The notes below the pieces were generated by a model, which saw only the letters and a list, made by a program, of their open reading frames with translations, made no database searches and was not told the DNA's origin. The translations under genes were made by a program, and so were the position numbers. Of a stretch of DNA of 64,000 nucleotides, positions 9,360 to 21,000 are shown in pieces (within the stretch, counting starts at the first letter, position 1; every line of letters begins with the position of its first letter). This DNA is from Branchiostoma floridae. Taxonomy: Eukaryota > Chordata > Leptocardii > Amphioxiformes > Branchiostomatidae. The stretch is taken from contig NC_049984.1 in NCBI RefSeq assembly GCF_000003815.2, positions 10,107,087-10,171,086 on the forward strand, written 5' to 3'.

Positions 9360-11473
9360 TTACTCCTTTTTCATCCTACCCCTCTTCTCGGGACATTTCG
9401 CTATCAAATGCCTATTACTTCCACATCCATAACACCGCCTGGTTCTACTGCTAGCCTGTTGAAATTGGTTGCTATTTCCAAACTGAGGCGGATTGGAGTT
9501 CCAGAGCTGGCCCTGGCCAGAGCAGCCCTGCTGGCCCAGGTTGGGGCTCCACTGCTGGCTGGGGAAACTCTGCAAACCCAGGTTGGGAATTATCTGGGGA
9601 AGGTTGGAAAGCCATTGCTGTGGTACTGCGTTAGAAAATGGCTGAGGCGGGCTGAAGAAACCCTGCGGGACATAGGGTTGCCACCGCTGCTGCATCAGCC
9701 CACACTGTCCCGACTGTTGCCGCGACCCATGTGCTGGTGCAGATGAAACTGCCTGGTTACCCTTATTACTTAAATTCTCCAGGATCCCCCCAACACGCTT
9801 TCCAACCTTTCTTTCTGCATCAGTTGCATACATTTCCCTCAACGCCGCCTTAAGGTTAGGATCGTGACGATTCATTCTAAAAAGTTCTGCTGCCGCTTGA
9901 TAATCGTCCGCTTTTCTATGTCCTTCCCTCTTAGCGGCCGCCGCCAAGTCCTCCACCAGCTGCATGGCTGAGGCAGCATCAAACAGCGCGTCTGGCCGCT
10001 GTACGATGCTCCTTATATCTCTCAAAATGGCTCTCATTCCCACTTGCCCCCTCTGGAACCCCTCCACTGTAGCCTGAAGGGATCTTACCAACTGCGCAAG
10101 TTCCTGCAAGAATAAAAGCAGAAACATGCCTTCAATTTTTTCAGCCACACTGGCTAATTTCCACACAGGAAAAAGTACATAAAATACCTTTCACACCAAA
10201 TTAATTAGCCATACAGGCTACAACATGTGAGATCAGCCACACATGCTACAATACCCCAAACTATTAACCACACAGGTTATTGGCCACACAGGCTACATCA
10301 TGCGTCTTGTTAGCCACACAGGCTACTACCACCAACTAATAACCACACAGGTTACTGGCCACACAGGCTACATCATGTAAAATTGTCCGACATCATGTAA
10401 ATTGTCAGCCACACAGGCTACTATCCCCAACTAATAACCACACAGGTTACTGGCCACACAAGGCTACATCATGCAAATTGTCAGCCACACAGGCTACATC
10501 ATGTAAATTGTCAGCCACACAGGCTACTATCCCCAACTAATAACCACACAGGTTACTGGCCACACAGGCTACATCATGTGAATTGTCAGCCACACAGGCT
10601 AAATCATGTAAATTGTCAACCACACATGCTACTACCACAAACTATTGACCACACAGTCTGTCACCAGGCTAAAACCGCCCTAACAAATTTCAAACCATAC
10701 TTGTAAACACGCTAGTAAACAACGAACTAAAAATTTTTTTTTTTTTTTTTTTTAACTACCCGGAAGCATGTAACCAAACACACAATCTAGCGCTAAAATC
10801 TTTCTACTTAGGTCAAAACCAGCATGAAACTTCTTTTTACCTCTTGCGGTGGGATAGGAGGGGCACCATCCGGCTGAACTCCAGCCGCCTGCTGGACTTG
10901 TGGAGGTAATCCCGGGGGTGCTTGCGGTGCAGCTGCACCCCTGAGTGCCGCTGGTGGCTGTTGAGGGGGTATTTGCTGCTGCCCCTGGGGTAGAAACCAC
11001 CAAAAAAAACGTTAACATACTTAAAATTGCGACATTCCTAACCACTCCTCCGCCACACTACAATAAAAGAGAACGCCCTCCCCACTTTCCTTATTCGCCC
11101 TCCCCCACTCACTACGTACAAAGAGTGACCACGAAGTCACCAACAAAATCGTGAACGACACTACCTGTCCCTGCTGCACAATCGGCGCTCCGGCCCCTTG
11201 TCCTTGTCCTACCGGCTGAAGTGGCGCTGGGGGTGGCGCTGGGGGTGCTGCCGCGTGCTGGGGGGCGGCTTGCGGACCTTGCCCCGCGGCCTGCGGAGCT
11301 TGCGCTGCCTGCAGACCTTGCCCCGCTGCCTGCGGACCTTGCCCCGCTGCCTGCGGACCTTGCCCCGCTGCCTGTTGGACTGCTTGTTGAGGTGCTGCCG
11401 GTACCGGTGGGCCCTGTCCTGCCAGCAATGCTTGGATGGCCCCCGGAGGAGGGGCGTGCGGGGCTTGCGCCAT
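9360..11473 (-). CDS. DIRS gag, three exons, zinc knuckle at C-terminus
   Basis: Exons 11473-11165, 10984-10841 and 10103-9360 join in phase 0 (309, 144 and 744 nt) to give a 398-residue protein. The N-terminus is Ala/Gln/Pro-rich with tandem AAGQGPQ units. The middle is helical and charged. The end holds a CCHC knuckle, CYGCGSNRHLIAKC, close to the stop. Splice sites are CAG|GTAGTG with CCCCAG, and GAG|GTAAAA with CTTGCAG. Gag would package the element RNA. Each exon on its own would terminate soon after its donor, which supports splicing. Confidence 0.75.
10190..10670 (-). repeat. Tandem repeats inside DIRS gag intron 2
   Basis: Irregular tandem units built from CCACACAGGCTAC and CATCATGTAAATTGTC (plus orientation), over about 480 bp. 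The array lies wholly within the intron 10840-10104. Confidence 0.8.
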
Positions 11474-11507
11474 GATTTTCTCCGACAGCCTCGTGCGTCC
11501 GCACCCG

Positions 11508-11674
11508 AAGTCTAACTGCGCGCCTTTTACTCTAAAGCTCTCTACTTTTATACCCTAGCCTTCATTAGCATACATACTTATTTGCATAATCCCTCTGATT
11601 GGTTACTTCCCAAAATTGGGTTAATTAACCACCTGACTGAGGCGTGCGGGAACAGGTGTAGCGCTGCGAATAGT
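11508..11674 (-). repeat. DIRS 5' repeat A1
   Basis: 167 bp identical to 4411-4577. It ends GCGCTGCGAAT-AGT against host DNA at 11675. It carries the presumed promoter (CCAAT, octamer and TATA motifs) and the leader directly before the gag ATG. Confidence 0.9.
11546..11602 (-). promoter_or_regulatory. DIRS promoter: TATA, octamer and CCAAT motifs in A1
   Basis: On the minus strand: CCAAT (11602-11598), an octamer-like ATGCAAAT (11587-11580) and TATAAAA (11552-11546), ordered 5' to 3' and about 75 bp upstream of the gag ATG at 11473. The same set lies in A2. Promoter role is inferred from motif order. Confidence 0.6.
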
Positions 11675-11697
11675 AAGATTTAATCAGGCTAATCACC

Positions 11698-14586
11698 CCT
11701 TTGGAGACAACATAGCTAAAATACAAATGTTACAAACCGTTTCTTTATTTCGTCTCTTTAAAACCATAAATCTACCTTTCGATTCAATACAATCCGCGAC
11801 AGTGAACGAATGTAACAAACTACATTTAGTCTTCTTCAGCCTATTAGGCAGCTCTCTGTCTTCATGGCCACCTTGTCCCCCCAATGGCCTGGAGGTCATG
11901 GGAGTAGGTACGTATGTAGGTAGTAGGCTATTGCCTATAGTAGAAGTGGTTGTAGTAGAGTCATACGGTGTACCATGCTCTTCACAAATATTATAGGGTA
12001 TTGTAACACTACAACAGGGACCACGCACACTTCAAGGAAAAGACAACTTTATTTCAAATATTCCAGCTTCATAACACTCCGGTTCAGAAGAAACAACCCA
12101 ACTATACAGATAAAAGAGTTGTGATAAACAACCCGAATATACAGATTTTGACAGTATAAAATCACCTAAGCACAGTATGGCTAAGTTCCCAGTAACACAC
12201 TGCATTGTAATATATGTAGGGACTTTCTCATTTAGAAAATGGGGGGTAGGGTGCTTAGAAAAAAATCCATGAAATATAGAATCAATAGAAAAGGAAAACC
12301 ACCCAAATTCAATATGTGGGAAGTGAGCCAAATGAAAAGGAGGTAACGTTATCTAAGAATTAAGATGAAAAGAGGGAAGTTGAAATGAAATGAGATGAAA
12401 ATGTGTTGCCATCTTGAAATGTATCAGTCAAACTACAAACTACTTGCATATTTTTGCTTCACCTGATCTGTAAGAAGATTCACAAAGCAAGTTCCCATAG
12501 TAATGGAATATATCCCTTTAAAAACTACAAGATGCATACATCGGAATACATCCATGTACAATGTCCATTGAAAACAGATAGATTCTACTAGTATGAGCGT
12601 TTTGAAAAAGACTGTAGTCATATAAACATGTAACATTGTTGGACTTGTTTGCAATGCCAGAAACGTACAAGCACATTTGCACGTAGAATGTACATGTATA
12701 TTCATTTACAACTGTGGCAGATAGGTACTATATTCCTGCACTAAGTCTAGATTTCACACACTATCCCAGGTTATAAGGCACAATTATATAACATCCTATC
12801 ACCCGAGTAACCGACAAATAATATATCTTAGAAACTCTAAAAGCACTGTACCCTACTACACCAAAAACCATAGGTTTATAAACTTTCCTTTGTCTATATT
12901 AAAAATCACACAATCTTTCATGTAAAATGCATGTCATAAAATGTAAAAAAGCCACCAATAATATCATATATTAGAAGTATAGACAGAGAGCTCAGCAAAT
13001 TGACAGTTAAGTGAGCTAAAGATAATGTTGCATTGTTGATCTGCAGATTTCTTCACCAAAGGAATACTGGGTGAAGAAGCCCTTATTTGTGACACAAGTT
13101 AAAAGAGAACACTAGTCTTTCATTAAAAGCCTTAACAATTTGAGGACAACAGCTCGGAATGTCACATAATCTTCTGAATGTGCAGACAAAATATCATGTT
13201 CTTTCCAAGCTCTTGCAGTAACTTTGAAGCACCTAAACCACCAAAAACATGTTTGAAGTGCAAACCTCAGGGCAATTTCACATCAGTGTCCAGATACACA
13301 CACACATTCACAAATAGACTATCTAAAGAACATGGAAACTGCAAGATACCCTTCATTACATCTACAGTATATGTTTCTACAGTATGATTGTCTTTGGGAA
13401 TCACATTGCTTCAGTTTACCAAAGCAAGCAGAAATGTGTACATCTTGTTTCATTCCCATAGTTGTGGCAGTAGTAGCACAAAGGTCGTTCAAATATACAA
13501 ACACAGTAAAGAAGGTAAATATCATTCTTGTCAAACAACAGGTTTCAGTCATAAACATTGCCAATAGCAAGTACAGCCAGTGATTGTAGAACAGTAGCCA
13601 GTTACAAATATATACTCCTCCCTTCTTGAGCTTTACATGATTAAATATTCCATCTAGACTTCTTGATAAACATCATGTAAGCTCTTTTCATATTCTCTTT
13701 CAAAAGTATTGTCAGTGATTTTAACACATGCTACTGGCATATGACAAGATGTGTATACAACTGCAAGGTCTACTTTATGCTACCAAATAAATGCTACCAA
13801 GTGACTGTGGTATAATGAGACTTGGCTGATGAAATCTTTGGCAAAAGCACCGACCACAGCCTCTAAAGTCTTTTATCCATTCTGTTGCCATTGCAATTTC
13901 CATGCATGATGTGTAAAATGTATCTTATATATTACACAGAAACTTTTACAAATTTAATCAATAGATTTTATATGACTCAAAAACTCTCCAATAGTCTCCA
14001 CTGACAAGATAAGACTGATAGTAAAAGATCTAATGACTCTCTTCTACAACACATAGCATACATTAGTCCCCATAATCTACAGGCACCATAAATACATATG
14101 TTGATTATAAATAGTTTAAGCTCATGACAGATACCAAAATAGTTCCCATATACAAATACAAAAGCCTCCACCCTGCATAGAACCCAAAAAATAATACATG
14201 TATAATAGAAAAGTAAAAATCAAAGGAACTTCATGCAGCTACTATGATGAAATGAAATGATTGACTGTAGTGACATCTTGAATATGTTGCTCCACTTTCC
14301 ACACAGGTAAAACAATTGTATACACCTCAACTTGTCACCTTGACAGCTCACATGACAAGTATCTATATGAAAGAGTACAATTCAAGTTCAGATGTGATCT
14401 GTTTTGCCATAAGGCTTATCTATTGCTGTAAATTTATGAAATTGTAGCTGAGATGCCGGAGTACGTTACAAAGTTGTCCAATGCTGTCCCCCTATCAAAT
14501 GTGCTGCCCTTGAATGATTTGAAAGTGATATAGAGACACTTGCATTACTGTAGTACTATGGGTGGGTGGCGTGATTTAGCCCTTAT
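11698..14586 (-). other. Probable 3' UTR and downstream flank of the LRP/polydom-like receptor gene
   Basis: No coding exon, RNA gene or clear repeat seen on either strand. AATAAA signals on the minus strand occur at 12053-12048 and 11746-11741. The first would give a 3' UTR of about 2.55 kb after the stop at 14587. The sequence is AT-rich and unique-looking. Confidence 0.45.
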
Positions 14587-15020
14587 TCACGCAATAGTGG
14601 TGACCTTCATTTTCTTGCGGCTGTCGCGTCCAGGGTGCTGTAGGCCCTGGTATGTGTTATCCTGTGTTTTCTGTAACCCCTGGTACGTGTCATCACTAGG
14701 CGGGCCACTTTTGCGCTGCGCTGGTAGGGGCGGGGCAGCAGACACATCTCCCTTGTAACCATACTCCGGTATCTCAGCGTACACATTCTCCTGTGGGGGA
14801 ACGGACCCCCCGGCGGGATGCTCATAAATGCTGTTGGGAAAATTCTGAACCTTTTCGTTTTTCTTAGCGGGACTCCCACCCTCCTTGTTCCTGCTGGCAC
14901 GGCGAGCACAGCAGACAATGGCAACGATGATGATGATAAGGAGTGCGCCTCCCCCAGCTGCCCCCGCTATGATGGCGATGGGGAGACCAGCTGATGACTG
15001 GGGCTCCGGTGGAACCATAC
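14587..15020 (-). CDS. Receptor last exon: transmembrane helix and ITAM cytoplasmic tail
   Basis: Residues about 1542-1568 form an uncharged hydrophobic helix ([20 protein letters not shown]..) with small-residue packing motifs, then RRASRNK as stop-transfer. The tail of about 105 residues has NVYAEI, a proline-rich PPLPAQR stretch that could bind SH3 domains, and [18 protein letters not shown]. The last is YxxL-x7-YxxL, the canonical ITAM spacing, with tyrosines near 1642 and 1653. Such motifs are phosphorylated by Src kinases and recruit tandem SH2 domains of Syk-family kinases. Confidence 0.88.
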
Positions 15021-18000
15021 CTTTGGAAGAGAGACATTTAAGTTACATTGGTGTTCTTGAATAGATATTTTTTGTCCGTGATAAAAGCTACATCAACATG
15101 GAGCTTAACACAGTTGAAAGTATTACAATGAAAGTTATGAGTGTTTGCAAACATTAAACAGTTAACCTGGACTCTTTAGCCAAACATTACACAGTTGTAA
15201 GAACAATATAGACAACCACCATGGTCGTCTGGAAAAATGGTTTGCTGTAAACTTACATTGGTCTTTCCTGTAGGCTCCCGGCATGTCTGTCACGGTTCCT
15301 TCTGGACATGCCTTGCAGCTGAGCTGCCCTTCCTCAGGCTGGTAGAAGCTCTGAACACAGTATGTGCACTTGTCTCCATCATGGAAAGTTCCAGCAGGAC
15401 AGGTAACTACATGTGAGGAGGAAACGATATAAACACGATAATGAGAAACATATAGATATGAGCTATCTACCTTTCAAATAACGATTACAGCGTGACCAGA
15501 ACACGAGATGTAAATCCCAGACATTCTTCTGCAGTACGGCAGGAAGCTTCAAGGAGGAAATATGCTTTAAGAACAGCACAACCACAGCGGATTATAAGGA
15601 CTTTGACCACTCTTGATTTATGTTAAAATTAGCCAGCAGTGTTGTTTCTCTTTCTGCTTTGAGTCAGAGTCATTTTTTACATCACCATAACATTTTAGCA
15701 CCATCATAAACAACAGAATTTGTCACTGCCAATTAGCAAACTTGGTACTACTGCTCTGTAACTATTGGTACAACAGAGAAAATAATTGAAATGTAATGTC
15801 ATTTACTCCATATCACTGGTCAGACAACAAATAAATCTTACCACAGACTTTGTTGACCTCAACCATGCCTTGGTCACACTCGTACGTAATTGCGGAGGCA
15901 GTAAATGAGTCACTCGTGCTGACATACGTCTCTCCACGCGCCTCTACCGTCACGCCTGCGTCCGTGAGCCTCTCGACCTGCACATAATAATTGTAAGAAC
16001 TGGTAGTTGGCGGAGGGTGCTGAGGGAGTAGAAGGGGGAATGGGGAGAAAGACAAGGAAAAAGCATTGGAAAAGGCACAGATACTAGACAGCAAAGAAGC
16101 AGCAGTGTGACAGAATGCTGAGAGAAAGGTGTCATCTGCACAGATGTGTCAAAACAGACAACTGTTACAAAGCATAAGAAGCCAAGAGAATTTGTTTCAC
16201 CCACATAAAATGTCAGAAATGTAAGGCTTAAAGGTACAGTGTTGTATCTCCTTTTTCATCTAAGATGAGCAGTTTTTAAGGAATGTGTTTCCAATGCAAG
16301 ATGCAACAGCGTAATGCAACAACGTAAAATCCTTCACGTGATTAGGCTTCTGGGAGCCTTACTCCTTGAGCCAAACAAAGAAGAACGAAGTCATGCTTCC
16401 ATTCTCACCTGTTCCACTGCCTTATCCAGCACTTCATCCCCCTCATCTACAGTGTCCACAGCATCTCCAGACTGGTCAGGCTGGACCTCCAGGGGGATCT
16501 CTACCGACACGCCATCTCCTGCTCTCTTCATCCGCCCAAACACAGAGCGTTTCTCCAGGCCACACTGAACATTGTAGTTATTCCTGTTGCAGAGTCCGAC
16601 TTCGTCTGCTTGGCCGGGGGTACACAGACCGTTGGTCTGGAAGCTGTGGTACAAGCCATCACGGAATTCATTCTGGAAGGACTCCTCACTGCTGCAGTAG
16701 CCAGAGAACCTCATGTTCACACTCCTTCTCTGCCTTCTAGGGGCTGAGGCACCTGGATAATTAAGGTTGAAAATCCAATGTAAATAAGTATGTCCCTACC
16801 AAAATTCCATGGCACATGTACATGCCCTCTGTTTAGTAAGAACAAAATAGTAACAATGTAATGCAAACTGCACTTGTCAACAGGTACTGGCATTTCCAAT
16901 GTGTTTCTTCAGTCATTTCAACGAATGAATGAATGAAGACCTTTATTGTACAATTTTGCCCAACCGAGCTAAGTAGAGGTCACAACAAGTCAGGATATAT
17001 ACATATAAAAGGTATCACAAATCTAGTCTAACACAAAAGTTTGGCTTCTTCTCGCTTCTTGGTAATGGTGAAAATGTAGGACTGTATGGGTTTCGCTATT
17101 GTCGGGTTGTCAAAACGCATGAGAAATATAAACTTGTCAGTGCTACTCATGTGTCTAAAATGAGGGAATCTACTTTCTATATAACTAAATAGAGTATTTC
17201 TATCAATAAACTTAAAGACACAAATCACTGTGTCATGAAATTATCATGCCACAAACTTGAATGAAAGCACAGTACTTACGGACACAGGAGAATGTTGTGA
17301 TGATGCTGCTCCACACGCTGCCCAGGCAGTAGCTTGTCGCAGGTCCGGAAAGTAGCTGGTAACCACGGTTACACACAACAGTGCATGGTCCGCGCTCACG
17401 ATCCCCTTCCGTACAGTCTAGTCGGCCATTTCGGGGTACCTCCAATTCTGGGCACTTGGGACCTGTAATGACCAATGACATTGCATTTAAGAATACTTCA
17501 TATCTTGGACTTTTAAATGAAGCAAAGGTACTGTGACATGGTTCTGAATAAAGAATGTAAAACAAAGTAATTCTGACAGGAATGGACCACAAGGCCATAC
17601 CAGTTTTATTTGTTGGTTCTCAGACTTAAAAAAATGCTTGACTGGAAAACCATAATGAAAACAAAGCCCAAGGACCAAGTTTATGCCATAGTGCACTCAG
17701 TTCTATGAGGTCAATACAGTCATATTCAAGTTTTCTTCCATGATTGTTGCTTTAAGATTGCTATATTTTCATTTTAAAAAATCCAAGAACCGACAAAATG
17801 AATTGGTGTAGCCCAACTATTTCATACCTTGTACTGCAACAATAAATGAACATGTGGAGGGATTTCCTGCTTCGTCCCTTGCTGAATATGTGACCGTGTG
17901 AGGGGAGTTCTCGCGGAAGAACCGTGACCCTGGCGTGCGGGAGCTGGTCAGCATGGGTTTCTTGCCACTGTTATCACTGGTGACAGGAGCATCCCATCTG

Positions 18001-21000
18001 ACAATTGCTGACTCTCCAGATGTCTCCACAATGATGTCATCAGGGCAGACCAATTGGGGAGGGGTTATATCTATGGGAAATGAAGAATTTAACGTAGATC
18101 TTTGAAGTCTCTGGTGTAACGGAATCTGATTGGCAAAATTATCACCTTTAGATAAGCATGGTGGGAAGACTAGCTGACTGCTGCCTACCCGTGATCCCAG
18201 CAGCAGTATAATCAAATACTGGATACTACTACTACTACTATTACTACTACTACTACTACTAGAAGAAATTTTCAATATGTAGGAAATGTACTATGATATG
18301 TAAAGCCACAGAATGGTAAATACCTTCTATGGTGACCTCAATCCTACATTTGACCATGTTGTCCCACTGATCTGTGGCTGTGAACTGGTGTATCATGCTG
18401 CCTGTGCCATAGTAGATCTTACTGGGGACCCTAGGGCTGATCTCCAGGGGGCGATCATACCCGTCCAAGGCGCGCAGCCGGATGTCCCATGTCACGTAGT
18501 TTGCATCCTCGGGTAGCTGCCAGCTGTGAGTGTCTGGACAGCTTTCAAAGCGTGGCATGGTGCCTGGATTGGGGGCAAAACGACAGGTGAGCATGGAATG
18601 TGGAATAATATGATACATGGACGTCTAATAAGAGTCCATTATCTTATGTTTTGCTTTATGCATTTAACTACTACATATTATTAAGAAAATGAAAAAGATT
18701 TTCTACATTGCACTGGATAGTACAACCATATGTCAACTTCCTCTTTATTGGAAAAGTAACATCAGAGAACACAACATATTTCCCTCTGTCTAATACTGAA
18801 GTGGAATATACATGTACTAGGCACACAAAATGTACCACAGGACTTGGTGAATGAACCAATGATAGATAATGTAAAGATCAAATTGCAAACAGGAACATTT
18901 CTTTCCTGCCCAAGTCTAGAACTTCCTAAACAATCCCTCTGTACCTGGGAAGACCAATGGTGTTGTTGGTCTGGCCGTCACCTCAGGTACATCAGAGGTG
19001 CATTCCCCCATGTACCACTGGAGACCCCCGCGGCACACACAGCTCGTCCTGGCAGCTGTGGACGACACACCGTCGGGGCACTGGGTACACTGTCCTGGTC
19101 GCAGCACGGACTTGTAGTACCCAAAATCACATGCTGTAAACAATACAAAGGTACTTAGATTTACCAATCTCTTTTACTTTGAGGGTTTCTAGTGCTAAAG
19201 CAGGAACAGGACATGCTCTTTGGCTCTAGCTATGCAAGTGAAGAATCCACAGAGCATTCTGTTACTGTACAGTATCTGCCAATGTACATGTATATTACAT
19301 ATCTAGGAAGATGACGACAATGCACAGTCAAAACCCTACAAGGGTATATCCATGTATCTAAAGCATACCTGTGCAACCGCTTCCTTGGAAACCGTTTCCT
19401 TGGTAACCTGCCTTGCAGACACATCTGTATATGGTGGGGTTGCTGACCTCCACAGCACAGTATGCCTGCTCATGGCAGGACTGAGCACATCTCCAGTCCT
19501 CCACACGGATCCATGGTTCAGGTGCTGGGGGTTGTATTGTAATATTAGTACATGATACATCAATGAAGGTTAGACATCCAGGTAATAAGATACGCCAAAG
19601 ACCAGTTGCTTGAGTAACTGCTCTTTGGCATATTAGTACATAATGATATCGCCAGTTAACCTATGGTATATCCGAGCGGTATCCTATATTCGTTGTTTTG
19701 AAAATAAAAAGGTATCTAGAAATCTAAAGTCGACGGACGCAGGTTTGAAATGCCAATATTTGAAGAAAAATGCAATGTTTTCAACATATTATAGTTTGAA
19801 ACCACAGTCCGTTTACTCAATATCCCTAGGTACCACGCGGAGAAAGGTAAACTAGTATTACATACTCAAGCACAACAATTGGCATAACCCCAATATGAAA
19901 TACAGTACCCATAAAAATTTATCACACATATTCTGTACATGAGTTGTACAAAAATAAAATGTTTCTGAATCCAAATGCATGGTTCAGTTGCTGAGAGTTG
20001 TAAGATAGTATTATGATTAGGATAATAGTATATGGTGATATCTACATATTCAAGCACAACAATTGGCATAACCTCAATGTGAAATATCCACAAAAATACC
20101 CACATATGAGTTGTACAAAAATGTTTCTGAATCCAAATGCATGATTTTCACCTGTTTCACATGTCTTGTCATCTGCCTTCAACTTCCTGCCCACTCTACA
20201 CTTGCAGTGGCAGCCACCAGGTACTGGGATGGCCATGTCACTGCACCCATACGCTGTACATTCATTTTCTGTGGGAGGGCACAACAAGGAAGACTTGACA
20301 CATCAAATGTCTGTTTATACATAAGTACAAGTTGTAATCTCTAGTCATATACAGTATTAAAACTAGTTACTAGTAACACCATAATGTAGACTTCCTGAGG
20401 GAGAGGACAACTGGATCATCAAAGTATGTGAGGCACTCATCAATGATCTATTAAAAGTTTTATGTTTCATTAACAACAACTGGAAAACACTGGAGCCAAA
20501 CTTCGTTTAACTTTTCTTCTGGCTGGGTTGTATGTACTATGTAAATCATTCATACAGCAATCAATTCTCACAATACACCGATAATGAATGGTTCCACTTG
20601 CTGTTGAACGTTAAAAGTATACAGTTGTTGGTGAGGCCCTTACCAGGATATGGCTGAGGGTGGTGCAGGTACAACTGTGTGGGACGAGTCAGCCCTTCCA
20701 CCAGTACCTGGGTGATACCACTCTCAAGGTTAGTCAGGTGGATCCCTTTGCTGACCCAGTCCGAGTAGAAGAGGGTGTTGTCGTGCATGGTCAGCCCAAA
20801 CACCTGGTCCACATGTGTGTCTGTCAGGTGGACCAGCTCTGTTCTGTTCACACCTATGGAACACAAGAAAATTGGTTTGTTCCCCTTCCAAAAATCATCT
20901 GTCACAAACACATACATGACAAAAGTATGACTACTTCTGTATCATAGCATTCAACTACATGTACCAGGCAACACAGGCATTTTGTACAGCATCATAGATT

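Larger units (their letters stand above)
4141..11674 (-). mobile_element. DIRS-type tyrosine-recombinase retrotransposon, near complete
   Basis: Read on the minus strand the order is repeat A1 (11674-11508), gag (11473-9360, three exons), RT/RNase H (8621-6423), zinc-ribbon/coiled-coil plus tyrosine recombinase (6250-4890, with an assembly gap), then B1-A2-B2 (4660-4141). This A1...B1A2B2 split direct repeat layout is that of PAT/Ngaro-like DIRS elements, which integrate through a recombinase and leave no target duplication. Both 167-bp A copies are identical, as are both 86-bp B copies, so the insertion is young. No integrase or aspartic protease frame is seen. Introns in gag are supported by good splice sites and phase. 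Confidence 0.93.
4076..11691. mobile_element. Short inverted-repeat element split by the DIRS insertion
   Basis: Left part 4076-4140 begins TAGTCTGTG; right part 11675-11691 ends CAGGCTA. The same element is uninterrupted at 27373-27471 in the other orientation. Flanks share ATCACC at 4070-4075 and 11692-11697, consistent with a target duplication of at least 6 bp. The DIRS element occupies 4141-11674. Confidence 0.7.

Noticed and set aside
10190-10670. CRISPR-like array, because of regularly spaced repeats
   Set aside because: Units are irregular, spacers are themselves repeated, and the array lies in an intron of a eukaryotic retroelement.
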